Assembly: GCA_964605715.1 (NCBI GenBank)
Contig: CAZSDV010000011.1
Coordinates: forward strand, 1-45,262
DNA: 45,262 bases
Origin: JAPUME01 sp964605715
GTDB taxonomy: Bacteria > Acidobacteriota > Terriglobia > UBA7540 > JAPUME01
Reading direction: 5' to 3'
Position numbers and translations under genes: made by a program. The notes below the pieces were generated by a model, which made no database searches, was not told the DNA's origin, and worked only from the letters and a program-made list of their open reading frames with translations. This document shows, in pieces, positions 8,122 through 17,107 of the stretch (position 1 is the first letter of the stretch; every line of letters starts with the position of its first letter).

Positions 8122-10662
8122 ATGCCATGGACAAGAAAATTATCTTTGCTCTATAGATTCTTAGCACTATGTTTCGCCATCTCAACAGGCATGGAAGCAA
8201 ATGGGCAGCTGCCTGCACCCTTCCCCGGATCCTCAATTGCTAGTTCGGGCGGAATGTACATGACCAACTACTATCTGCCCCCGGCTTCCAGTACACCATT
8301 CTATCCTGCTTGGTCACCAGATGGGAATGAGATCGTTTTTTCCATGCAGGGCTCCCTCTGGAAAATCAAGGTGGGTGAAACAATAGCGTACGAGCTGACT
8401 GCTGGATCAACTTACGATTCATCCCCCGCTTGGTCACCAGATGGGATGTGGATTGCTTATACGGCAGAGGCAGACTCCCGGCACATTAATTTAAGTATCC
8501 TTAATGTAACAACTGGGGAAACGCATCTGCTCACCAAGGGGAAGGGGCTCAACCTCGATCCAACCTGGTCGCCAGATGGGAAACGTCTAGCATTTGTAAC
8601 CACTGAACCAGATGGGATGTTCAATATTCATGTCCTCGACATTAAAAATGGTCAACCAGGAAACAGCATCCGCCTTACCACAGCAACGGATTACGGTTCA
8701 AATCGACTATATTTTGGAAATATGGACCTACATATTGAACCAACCTGGTCGCCAGATGGGAATGAGATAATATTTCTTTCCAATCGAAATATCCCACTTG
8801 GCTCAGGTGCAATATGGAGAATGCCAGTGGAATTCAATGGGATGGAAAAAGCCAAGATCGTTCATCGTGAGGAAACACTTTACCGTACTCGGCCCGACTG
8901 GTCGCCAGATGGTACTCGCATTGTTTATAGTTCTCACCTTGGAGGGCAATTCAATAACCTCTTTGTGCTGCCAGTTAAAGGTGGCGAACCTTACAAAATG
9001 ACCTTTGGTGAATGGGACCATTTTCATCCTCGCTTCTCACCTGATGGGCACCAAATCGTCTATATATCAAACCGTACCGGGGTAAGCGAACTTCGAATCC
9101 TCGAAACCTTCTTCGGTAAAGACACAAAGGTTCAAATCCTTCAGAAACGCTACCGTAGACCGATGGGATGGCTAAAGGTGCAAATTTTTGATTCCAGCTC
9201 CGGCCAACCAACAGCCGCCCGAATTTATGCTCGGGCAAGTGATGGAAAAACCTACGTTCCAGAGGAGTCCTTTCAGCGAATTGGAAGACTGCAAGAGCAT
9301 TTATTTCACGCTGACGGAAGTTTTGTGATCCAAGTTCCTCCAGGTCTTATGAAGGTAGAAGCAGTCAAGGGATTCGAATACCTTCCCACTTCGCAGGAAA
9401 TATCCATTAAACCTGGGAAACTAAACACTATAAGGTTAACACTGAAAAAAATGACCGATTTGTCCGTTAAAGGTTGGTACAACGGCAGCACTCATGTGCA
9501 CATGAATTACGGTGGTAATCTGCATAACACTCCAGAAAATCTCATGTTCATGAGTGCAGCTGAGGATATGGACATCATCGGTGAGCTAATTGCCAACAAA
9601 GACAATCGTATCCTTGATTACCAATTCTTTCGTGGGCAACTTGATCCACTCTCCACAGATAAACAACTTCTTTACTTTAACGAAGAATACAGGCCACCGT
9701 TCTACGGCCACATAGGCTTACTGAATCTAACTGAACATTTAATCTCGCCTTTTACCACTGGCTATGAATCGACCGGAATAAACAGCCTTTACCCTAGCAA
9801 CACTGATGTGTTTCGTGCCGCGCGCAAGCAAGGTGCCATCGGCGGATACGTACACCCATATCAAGCAGAGCCTTCTGATGGGGATTATGGAGTCGCACGG
9901 GGATTCCCGGTGGATACAGCCCTTGGAGTCCTAGAATTCCTTGAGGTTATGTCTGGTTCTGACCACCTGGCAACTGCAAACGTCTGGCATCGTATTCTAA
10001 ATTGTGGATTTAAAGTAACAGCTGTCGGAGGAGAAGACTCCATTAGTAATCTTCATCGTACAGCGGTGGTAGGTGCTGACCGGACTTATGCTTACCTTGG
10101 GCCAAAACTTGACTGGGAGGTCTGGATTGAAGCCATCCGTCAGGGTCGTACATTCGTTACCAATGGGCCTTTGATTGAATTCACAATAAACGGAGAAATT
10201 TCTGGAGGGGAAATTCACTTACCTGCATCAGGTGGCCATCTCGAAATCCGGGCTGCTATGCAATCCATTGTTCCAGTGGAACACGTAGAAATCTTGAATA
10301 ATGGCAAGGTCATAGACACCCTAACCCTATCGGATGACAAGAAAACGGCAGGAATTATAAAGAAAATTCACGTAAAAAAGAGTGGTTGGTATACCCTTCG
10401 CGCCTACTCACAGAAACCAACCCATCCAGTCGACGACCGCTACCCATTTGCTGAAACAAGCCCTATTTACGTGTATGTGGATAACCACCCAATTCGCTCT
10501 GCCAAAGACGCTCGCTATTTCATAACCTGGATTGACAGCATCTCCAAAATGGCATTGGCTCACCCGGGGTGGCGCTCAAAAAAGGAAAGGACCCATGTCC
10601 TCAACCAATTCATGGAAGCTCGTCAGGTCTTTGAGCAGCGCGAAAAAGAGGGAAGGGATTAG
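8122..10662 (+). CDS. Exported WSPDG beta-propeller fused to CehA/McbA-type metallohydrolase
   Basis: 846 residues from the ATG at 8122, which starts a signal peptide (MPWTRKLSLLYRFLALCFA) and has GGAG about ten bases upstream. The same frame opens at 8041, adding 27 polar residues. The N-terminal half contains six PD40/TolB-type propeller blades, marked by five WSPDG and one FSPDG. A beta-sandwich linker follows (about residues 355-450). The C-terminal half begins VKGWYNGSTHVHMNYGG, with the paired histidines of PHP-like amidohydrolases, then GGYVHPYQAEP and GGEDSIS, all features of the CehA/McbA metallohydrolase family. Such enzymes hydrolyse esters, amides or carbamates, and the substrate here is unknown. 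The location is probably periplasmic or on the surface. Confidence 0.82.
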   Translation: MPWTRKLSLLYRFLALCFAISTGMEANGQLPAPFPGSSIASSGGMYMTNYYLPPASSTPFYPAWSPDGNEIVFSMQGSLWKIKVGETIAYELTAGSTYDSSPAWSPDGMWIAYTAEADSRHINLSILNVTTGETHLLTKGKGLNLDPTWSPDGKRLAFVTTEPDGMFNIHVLDIKNGQPGNSIRLTTATDYGSNRLYFGNMDLHIEPTWSPDGNEIIFLSNRNIPLGSGAIWRMPVEFNGMEKAKIVHREETLYRTRPDWSPDGTRIVYSSHLGGQFNNLFVLPVKGGEPYKMTFGEWDHFHPRFSPDGHQIVYISNRTGVSELRILETFFGKDTKVQILQKRYRRPMGWLKVQIFDSSSGQPTAARIYARASDGKTYVPEESFQRIGRLQEHLFHADGSFVIQVPPGLMKVEAVKGFEYLPTSQEISIKPGKLNTIRLTLKKMTDLSVKGWYNGSTHVHMNYGGNLHNTPENLMFMSAAEDMDIIGELIANKDNRILDYQFFRGQLDPLSTDKQLLYFNEEYRPPFYGHIGLLNLTEHLISPFTTGYESTGINSLYPSNTDVFRAARKQGAIGGYVHPYQAEPSDGDYGVARGFPVDTALGVLEFLEVMSGSDHLATANVWHRILNCGFKVTAVGGEDSISNLHRTAVVGADRTYAYLGPKLDWEVWIEAIRQGRTFVTNGPLIEFTINGEISGGEIHLPASGGHLEIRAAMQSIVPVEHVEILNNGKVIDTLTLSDDKKTAGIIKKIHVKKSGWYTLRAYSQKPTHPVDDRYPFAETSPIYVYVDNHPIRSAKDARYFITWIDSISKMALAHPGWRSKKERTHVLNQFMEARQVFEQREKEGRD

Positions 10663-10738
10663 GAAAATTTCACTTAAATTGTGTACGTGGCAAACTTCTA
10701 ATATAATGACGATAGCAGGAGGGTAACGAAAATCTTTA

Positions 10739-11233
10739 ATGGTCGAACTTCCTCTAAAGAAACTTCAGAAGGAAATTAAAGAACTAGATCGGGAGTTAAA
10801 TCTTTCCCTTCCCAAGGAACTGGAAAGAGCCCGGGCCCATGGCGACCTGAGCGAAAACGCCGAATATAGTGCCGCCAAGGAACGTCAACGCTTCGTCTCG
10901 GCTCGTTTGGGTCAACTCCGAAAACGTCTTGCGGATCTATCTCTGGTCAATGTGTCAAACATGCCAAAAGACCGCATCGGATTTGGCTCTACGGTCAAGC
11001 TATTCGATTTAGGGCGTGAAACAGAAATAACCTATAAGCTAGTACTTAGCGAAGAATCAGATTCTCCTAAAGGGCTAATATCCACCACCTCTCCTATTGG
11101 CCGTGCCCTGATGGGAAAAGAGGTAGGGGACTCAGTAAAAGTTGCAACTCCCTCAGGGCCTCGCGAATTCGAGATCCTAGACCTTAAAACCATTCACGAA
11201 ACCTCCTTGCCCAAGCACACTAACGGGGACTAA
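10739..11233 (+). CDS. greA: Transcription elongation factor GreA
   Basis: 164 residues, the normal length. GreA inserts its coiled coil into the RNA polymerase secondary channel and stimulates cleavage of backtracked RNA. Residues 1-70 form the N-terminal coiled coil, and its acidic tip GDLSENAEY (Asp36, Glu39) is intact, equivalent to GDLKENAEY in E. coli. Residues 75-160 form the FKBP-like C-terminal domain, with GRALMGKEVGDSV and FEILDL. A GGAGGG lies about 15 bases before the ATG, which is wide, but a stop codon in between leaves no earlier start. It follows the metallohydrolase gene by 76 bases and may be read through from it. Confidence 0.93.
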   Translation: MVELPLKKLQKEIKELDRELNLSLPKELERARAHGDLSENAEYSAAKERQRFVSARLGQLRKRLADLSLVNVSNMPKDRIGFGSTVKLFDLGRETEITYKLVLSEESDSPKGLISTTSPIGRALMGKEVGDSVKVATPSGPREFEILDLKTIHETSLPKHTNGD

Positions 11234-11395
11234 ATTTCCTATAAGAGCTAGTCTGAAGGTTTTCTTGTTGTGTTAAAACATGGCCAGCACCAGTTTTTCT
11301 TGAATACCACTTTAGGTTGACTTTCGAACCTCCAAAATTCATAATTTTAGAGCAAAGCTTGTTAAAATTTACAACTTCTCTCCGGGTGAGGCTAG

Positions 11396-13507
11396 ATGAT
11401 CCATACTACTCGGGCACGGAAAGCAATCCCGCTTTCGCCGGATACGCTTGTCCATGTGTACCGGACGATGCGTCTTTCCAGGCGACTGGATGAGAAAGAG
11501 CTCCAACTCAAGCGGCAAGGTCGGACCTACTTTCAAGTTAGTGGGGCCGGGCATGAAGCCATTGGAGTAGCTGCTGGCCTCCATCTCCGTCCTGGACATG
11601 ATTGGTTTTTTCCTTACTACAGGGACCGGACTGTGTGCCTCCAACTTGGAATCACTGCTGACGAAATGCTACTTGCAGCGGTTGGGAGTCGCAAGGACAC
11701 ATCCTCCGGGGGCCGTCAGATGCCCAACCATTGGTCTAATGCCCGACTACACTTTGTTTCTCCCTCAAGTGCTACAGGAAGTCAGGTTCCTCATGCCGTA
11801 GGGTCTGCTGAAGCAACTCGTCTGTTGGGTAGACTTCCTGAAGCTGCCCGTCTGATTGAACATGCATCTCCAGATGCAATAACCTATGTATCACTTGGTG
11901 AAGGGGCCACAAGCGAGGGGGAGTTCTGGGAATCATTGAATGCAGCCTGCCTTTTACAGCTCCCCTTACTCTGTGTGGTTCAAGATAACGGTTGGGCAAT
12001 TTCTGTCCCAGTACAGTACCAGACACCTGGAGGAAGCATATCTAAGCTGGTGAAAAACTTCCCAGGTTTGTTTGTAACAGAATGTGATGGAACTGATTTT
12101 CTGGAAAGTTATCAAGAGATTGACTCCGCAATTGAGCACATTCAGCAGCTTCGCGGGCCAGCCCTAGTGCATGCACACACAGTTCGGCCGTTTGGGCACT
12201 CTGATTCAGACGACGAACGTTCCTATAAATCAAAGGAGGTGCGCCAAGAAGAATTAGATCGCGATCCGCTGAATCGCTGGAAAAACTATCTTCTTGAGAA
12301 AGGGATTGCCACTCTTGAAAATCTACAAATAATCGACGATTCAGTTGAGAAAGAAATTCAAAACGCTGTCGATAAGGCCTTGTCAGCGGAACAACCAGAC
12401 CCCTCTGATGTTCTTACGCACATTTATTCACCATCAGTAGACCCAGTTACAAAACAATTTAGCCATCAACCTAAACTTTCGGGTGACCCTCGAACAATGG
12501 TAGATCTGATTAATGTCTGTCTCCAGGACGAGCTAGAGCTGGATCCTAGAGTAGTATTGCTTGGCCAAGACATTGCTGATTCAAGCCAAGAACAGACTCT
12601 ATTGAATGTAAAGGGTAAAGGGGGGGTTTTCAAGGTAACCGCAGGACTGCAGCGCCGATTCGGGAGCGCTCGTTGCTACAACACACCAATCGCCGAGGCT
12701 ACAATCGTAGGCCGCGCCATCGGCATGGCAATTCAGGGCCTTAAGCCAGTTGTTGAGATCCAGTTTTTTGACTATATCTGGCCCGCCTTCATGCAGATCC
12801 GAAATGAACTAGCTGCCATGCGTTGGCGATCAAATAATGGATTTTCCTGCCCTGTCGTGATACGTGCACCCATTGGAGGCTATCTAGCAGGTGGGGCAGT
12901 CTACCATAGCCAATCTGGTGAGTGTCTTTTTACTCACATACCTGGCTTACGAGTAGTAATGCCCTCAACCGCCTTAGACGCAAATGGCTTGTTACGCACC
13001 GCAATTCGCTCGGATGACCCGATTCTATTTCTGGAACCGAAGCATCTCTATCGTCAAACTCACAATCGTTCGCCAAACCCAGGGCCCGATTTTATGATTC
13101 CCTTTGGTAAAGGAAAATGCATACAAGAAGGAAATCAACTAACTCTAATAACCTACGGTTCATTGGTCCACTATTCCATCCAGGCAGCAAAAATTTTAGC
13201 AAAAAAAGGTATTAGCATAGAGGTCATCGACCTCAGGTCTCTCAAGCCATATGATTGGGAGATGATTGCCTCTTCAATCCGCAAAACAAATCGCGCCCTG
13301 GTAGTCCACGAAGACTGTATTTCTTGGGGATATGGTGCCGAACTTGCAGCCCGGATCGCGAGCGAACTATTTGGGCATCTAGATGCCCCGGTGAAAAGGA
13401 TAGGTGGAAAAGACTGTTGGGTACCTTACCACCCAACGCTTGAGACGGCCATTCTACCTCAAGTTGAAGAAATCGTTAATCGTTGTCAGGAATTAGTTTC
13501 ACATTAG
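11396..13507 (+). CDS. 2-oxoacid dehydrogenase E1, alpha and beta subunits fused
   Basis: 703 residues. Residues 1-320 correspond to the E1 alpha subunit: FPYYRDR, GGRQMPNHW, and the thiamine-diphosphate motif running from GEG (168) to DNGWAIS (Asn198). Residues from about 362 correspond to E1 beta: INVCLQDELELDPRVVLLGQD, the PIAEATIVG substrate loop, and FFDYIWPAFMQIRNE. The fused arrangement and MPNHW segment are closest to branched-chain 2-oxoacid dehydrogenase E1 (BkdAB), which decarboxylates oxidised valine, leucine and isoleucine. Pyruvate or acetoin specificity cannot be excluded. The ATG at 11396 has GTGAGG just upstream. No E2 or E3 gene is adjacent, so the partners must be encoded elsewhere. 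Confidence 0.88.
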   Translation: MIHTTRARKAIPLSPDTLVHVYRTMRLSRRLDEKELQLKRQGRTYFQVSGAGHEAIGVAAGLHLRPGHDWFFPYYRDRTVCLQLGITADEMLLAAVGSRKDTSSGGRQMPNHWSNARLHFVSPSSATGSQVPHAVGSAEATRLLGRLPEAARLIEHASPDAITYVSLGEGATSEGEFWESLNAACLLQLPLLCVVQDNGWAISVPVQYQTPGGSISKLVKNFPGLFVTECDGTDFLESYQEIDSAIEHIQQLRGPALVHAHTVRPFGHSDSDDERSYKSKEVRQEELDRDPLNRWKNYLLEKGIATLENLQIIDDSVEKEIQNAVDKALSAEQPDPSDVLTHIYSPSVDPVTKQFSHQPKLSGDPRTMVDLINVCLQDELELDPRVVLLGQDIADSSQEQTLLNVKGKGGVFKVTAGLQRRFGSARCYNTPIAEATIVGRAIGMAIQGLKPVVEIQFFDYIWPAFMQIRNELAAMRWRSNNGFSCPVVIRAPIGGYLAGGAVYHSQSGECLFTHIPGLRVVMPSTALDANGLLRTAIRSDDPILFLEPKHLYRQTHNRSPNPGPDFMIPFGKGKCIQEGNQLTLITYGSLVHYSIQAAKILAKKGISIEVIDLRSLKPYDWEMIASSIRKTNRALVVHEDCISWGYGAELAARIASELFGHLDAPVKRIGGKDCWVPYHPTLETAILPQVEEIVNRCQELVSH

Positions 13508-13780
13508 GTAATAAATTTTGTTTTAATGAAAAGCTAATTTTGGTTTATTAAATTCCTACGGGTTGACTATCATCCCTTCTTGAATCTCCTGTAGTAAGAT
13601 ATCTTTTAAAAAATACATCATAATCGCTATGCAAGAGACAATGGATAGAAAAAATAGGTGGATTGCAAAATTGAACATTGGGTAATTACCATCGCATAAA
13701 CGCAACCAACAGGGTAATAGTGCTAATGTACACATCCGTTATAGTCAGCTCGAAAAGGCAATTCTTGAGGAGAATGCAAT

Positions 13781-14869
13781 ATGCAGCATGATTTAGTTGC
13801 ACACCGCCACCAACCATTCATGTTGTCTCCACCAGGAATTATTTACCGGGTAGGGCGATCATTACTTCGTGTTTTCTTGCGAATCACCATCAAACGTAGC
13901 CAAATTTTAAATTCAAATCTAGTTCCAAAATCAAGTGCTTCAATTGTAGTATTTTCTCAAACACCCTCCCTGACAGATATTTTGCTCCTAGCTGCAGAAT
14001 TACCCCAAAAAATATGCTGGTTAGGAGCGCTTAAAAAAGAGGATCAACGTTGGAAATATTTATTTCGTTTTCTTTCAAATTTCTTGGGATTAAAAGAAAA
14101 TAAGTTAGGCAAAGAAGACCGAGAATCTGACTTCACTCAAATTTCATCAGTAATTTCAACAGGAGGGCTAATAGCACTACCAGTGGAGATCTCATCCAAA
14201 GGAAATTCCCATTCTTCGTTTTCTTCCCAAGTTGTTGCAGAATGGATGTGGCGTCTGGTATCCCAAGTAAATTTTCGCCAGGAAATTAAATTACTCGTGC
14301 TTCACCTTTCTCATCCAAATTCAAAACATCGAGGAAAGGAAGCGTGGCTACACTTTGCTCCTGCGATATCTGCTCGTGATATCCTTTTGGCCTCGGGCAA
14401 TCAATCGGAAAGTCCTTCCATCAACACGCTAGCTGCTCTCATCGAGAAAAATCTCGCCCAGAATCCTTTTTTTCTTAGAGAAGAACAAGTGGAAATTTTA
14501 CTTGATGACCTTGAGGCTGTGGTTAGAAAAGACAAGAAGGAAGAATGGTCTAATCTCCAGGACTGGAAACAAGATCCGGAGGATTTTCGTCTAAGTAAAC
14601 TAGTGGTACGCTGGGCCCAATACGCCCAACAACATGCCCCCGATAGCCTTTTAAACCTCTCAGAGTCCCTAGTCCAACTTAGTGAAAAATCCCAACAACT
14701 TTCCCTTCGGCAACTGAAGCTTGAGATCGCCCCCTGGTGGCTAGTCCGAAAGCTTCGTTACTGGCGACTGCATCGCCATTTTGAACAATTCCGAGGAGAG
14801 CGAAGGAGCTTGCTGGAAAAAATTGACCAAGTTCGAAATGAACATCAAAAACAGGAACCCTCTTTTTGA
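13781..14869 (+). CDS. PlsC-like acyltransferase homologue with lost catalytic motifs
   Basis: 362 residues. I do not recognise a named gene, but the layout follows the lysophosphatidic acid acyltransferase (PlsC) fold. YRVGRSLLRVFLRI is followed by SASIVVFSQTPSLTDILLLAAELP, at the place where PlsC proteins have VxNHxSxLDxxLLAAxLP, so the catalytic HX4D appears as TPSLTD (Thr61 to Asp66). GGLIALPVEISSKG (129-141) occupies the place of the GxxxxFPEGTRS substrate motif, with EGTRS lost. LVLHLSHPN and HFAPAIS then match the later strands, and residues 215-350 are helical. It probably cannot acylate and may be a structural or regulatory pseudoenzyme. The ATG has GAGGAGA eight bases upstream. The family call is inference from alignment by eye. 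Confidence 0.5.
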   Translation: MQHDLVAHRHQPFMLSPPGIIYRVGRSLLRVFLRITIKRSQILNSNLVPKSSASIVVFSQTPSLTDILLLAAELPQKICWLGALKKEDQRWKYLFRFLSNFLGLKENKLGKEDRESDFTQISSVISTGGLIALPVEISSKGNSHSSFSSQVVAEWMWRLVSQVNFRQEIKLLVLHLSHPNSKHRGKEAWLHFAPAISARDILLASGNQSESPSINTLAALIEKNLAQNPFFLREEQVEILLDDLEAVVRKDKKEEWSNLQDWKQDPEDFRLSKLVVRWAQYAQQHAPDSLLNLSESLVQLSEKSQQLSLRQLKLEIAPWWLVRKLRYWRLHRHFEQFRGERRSLLEKIDQVRNEHQKQEPSF

Positions 14870-15113
14870 AAAACACATTCCGTTTAATAAAACTTGAGTT
14901 TGATACAGCAAAATTTAATGAAATATGTCTAGCAAATAAATTCCAAATGACAAGTCTACGGCTTTCTTTCATACTAAAAAGAAAGTTATTAAGCCTCGTC
15001 CCTCAAAAAATATCCGAATACCTTTTAGGAAAAATACAGGCAAAAAGATGAAAATGGAACGTGATCCATTGTCTGTAACTGGGTGACACAAGGCATCATG
15101 TACATCAATAATT

Positions 15114-15914
15114 TTATAGGTTTGGCCAGAGAGCAAGACCGGAATCAACATTTATGACTTGACCGGTAATATTATTTCCAGCCTCAGAAGAAAGGAATTG
15201 CACGACTCTACTAATATCCGACTCCGTAACTGGACGTCCTAGTGCCGAGGACCGCAAAAAACGGTCGCGCATCTCAGTAACTGGTATATTAAGCTTCCGA
15301 GCTCGATCAGAAATTACTCCATCCAACCCTGGTCCCTCCACTGGCCCAGGACAAATCGCATTCACTCGGATATTTGAAGAACCATTTTCTTGGGCAAGTG
15401 TAAGTGTCAATCCAATAACACCCCACTTCGAAACGGAATAAGCAGCACGAAGCGGATAAGCATGCCGACCCGCAATTGACGACATATTAACGATCGAACC
15501 CTTGCGACGCGGAAGCATTATTTTAAGTGCTTCACGTGAGCAAAGATATGTTCCTGTAAGATTAGTTCCCATAACCTGCTGCCAATCAGAAAATTCAAGA
15601 TCTACAACCGGAGTCGTCGGTCCTCTTTCCCCTGCATTGTTTACCAGAATATCCACATGACCAAATTGGTCAACCACCGCTCCCATCATTCGGCAAACCT
15701 GATTTTCTTCTAAAATATCCGCATGGACCGCGATGGCGTTAGATGAAGTTGTCCCGGCGTCTTGAATGGTGTGTTCTAGCTTCCTTAGGTCACGGCCCAC
15801 GAGAGCAACTGAAGCTCCTTCATTGAGAAAATCAAGAGCGATGCGGCGACCAATGCCCTGCCCGCCTCCAGTTACAATGGCGACCTGACCATCAAATGTG
15901 GACTGATTACTCAC
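15114..15914 (-). CDS. Short-chain dehydrogenase/reductase (SDR)
   Basis: 266 residues, a classical SDR. The N-terminal TGGGQGIG (15-22) binds NAD(P), NNAG lies at 92-95, the catalytic Ser is in MSSIAG, and the Tyr159-x3-Lys163 dyad is in AYSVSK. The following VNAICPGPVEG segment completes the pattern. It reduces or oxidises a carbonyl or hydroxyl group on an unknown substrate; many close relatives are annotated 3-oxoacyl-ACP reductase or glucose dehydrogenase. The start is GTG with GGAG five bases upstream. It is convergent with the acyltransferase-like gene and next to a small secreted protein gene on the same strand. Confidence 0.9.
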   Translation of the reverse strand: MSNQSTFDGQVAIVTGGGQGIGRRIALDFLNEGASVALVGRDLRKLEHTIQDAGTTSSNAIAVHADILEENQVCRMMGAVVDQFGHVDILVNNAGERGPTTPVVDLEFSDWQQVMGTNLTGTYLCSREALKIMLPRRKGSIVNMSSIAGRHAYPLRAAYSVSKWGVIGLTLTLAQENGSSNIRVNAICPGPVEGPGLDGVISDRARKLNIPVTEMRDRFLRSSALGRPVTESDISRVVQFLSSEAGNNITGQVINVDSGLALWPNL

Positions 15915-15993
15915 CTATTCTCCACTGCCAAGAAAGACTTTGCTTCTTATCCGCCGGAATTTTTTATTTATCTAAATTTCAAGCTAGCGAGTA

Positions 15994-16470
15994 TCATTCG
16001 GAAGCCAGACTTTCCAGCACCACCCTCCTCTCTTCAGTTTTCCCCTTGCCAATTAAAGATTCATTTTTCTCTATTCGGATTGTCCCAACCAGCAGGATAA
16101 ACCCTCGCTGAGTTGAGTTTCTTTCTCTGCTTATTTGAACCTTTCCTGAAAATCGGTATGTAATCCCATGAATTGTATCTGTCTTGAAATTAATCTGATT
16201 ATCTTTGTGGACCCCACGAGTTATCGTGTAACTAAAAACATCGTCAGACTCATCATCCTCTTGTAAAACCTCAATAAAGCCCCGTAACTCACCATCCTCA
16301 TCAAGAATCCCTAGTAGATCATCGGGGTTCAAAAAAGAATAGCGCCCCGTAATATCTTCTATTTCTCTTTCTTGTTGGCCATGGACAACGATCACATCCA
16401 TAATCATCACAAGACCAATAAGAACAAGCGTGCAAACTGATTTCATTGTTGGCATTTTATCTTTTAACAA
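15994..16470 (-). CDS. Small secreted protein of unknown function
   Basis: 158 residues. A hydrophobic signal-like segment (KSVCTLVLIGLVMIMDVIVV) is followed by HGQQ, a possible cleavage region. The mature part begins IEDITGRYSFLNPDD and contains LRGFIEVLQED, an acidic DDESDD run and TYRFSGKVQISRER. This could be a small beta-barrel that binds a ligand, as the order resembles uncharacterised lipocalin-like extracytoplasmic proteins, but I cannot name a family. The TTG at 16470 has GAGGAGA about ten bases upstream, and ATGs at 16455 and 16446 are alternative starts just before the signal segment. It lies between the SDR and a SnoaL-like gene on the same strand. Confidence 0.6.
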   Translation of the reverse strand: MLKDKMPTMKSVCTLVLIGLVMIMDVIVVHGQQEREIEDITGRYSFLNPDDLLGILDEDGELRGFIEVLQEDDESDDVFSYTITRGVHKDNQINFKTDTIHGITYRFSGKVQISRERNSTQRGFILLVGTIRIEKNESLIGKGKTEERRVVLESLASE

Positions 16471-16528
16471 ATAACTAAATTCTCCTCAGAATGGAAAGCA
16501 TGTGTAGTGGGGAAACATGCTAGGTAGG

Positions 16529-16921
16529 CTATTCCTTATTCCAAGACCAGTGCGCATGAAAGACCTTCCACTTTCCTGACTCATAACGAAGCATATGGGT
16601 TTCTTTTCCAGTGCGTGTTTCTCTCGGCGAGCCGGGAAACTGTATTTCTTGGTCAAAGTAAAAACTGACCACTGAAATATTTCCAAAAATCTTTATTAAC
16701 GGGTCACGCTCAATGTGTGAGTGCACAAGAAAGGGTCCAGTGATATAGCGATCAATCCAACGCAAATACTCATCCCGACCCTCAAGGCGATAAGGACTGT
16801 ATTCTGTTACCTCAACAATGTCATCGGTTACACACCCATCAATTGAAGACCGCTCCTTTGCTACCCAAGCACGATTCAATTCCAAAACAACTTTATATAC
16901 TTCTCGCTGTTCCGAGGTCAT
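16529..16921 (-). CDS. SnoaL-like/NTF2-fold protein (DUF4440-type)
   Basis: 130 residues. The pattern is that of a single small cone-shaped domain: a first helix (SEQREVYKVVLELNRAWVAK), a long curved sheet, an RYESGKWKVFHAHWS C-terminal strand and a stop soon after. This matches SnoaL-like and DUF4440 proteins, which are often ligand-binding or isomerase-like and mostly of unknown substrate. No signal peptide is present, so it should be cytoplasmic. The ATG start follows a purine-rich AAGGAAGGGAAG stretch that is somewhat far upstream. The gene is 58 bases before the small secreted protein on the same strand. Confidence 0.7.
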   Translation of the reverse strand: MTSEQREVYKVVLELNRAWVAKERSSIDGCVTDDIVEVTEYSPYRLEGRDEYLRWIDRYITGPFLVHSHIERDPLIKIFGNISVVSFYFDQEIQFPGSPRETRTGKETHMLRYESGKWKVFHAHWSWNKE

Positions 16922-17107
16922 TCGTTTCCGGTGCTTCCCTTCCTTTTGATTTATATTTTAAAAAACCTAATAACATTCCATCCTACGTGAACCTGTAACC
17001 CTTCCTGACGTCCCTCCGCTAAATAATTTGTTGATCTTAACCTTACAAGAGAAACAAAACACTTCGCAGGTAATAATCAAATATCATCCCCGATAATTCG
17101 TTCAAAT

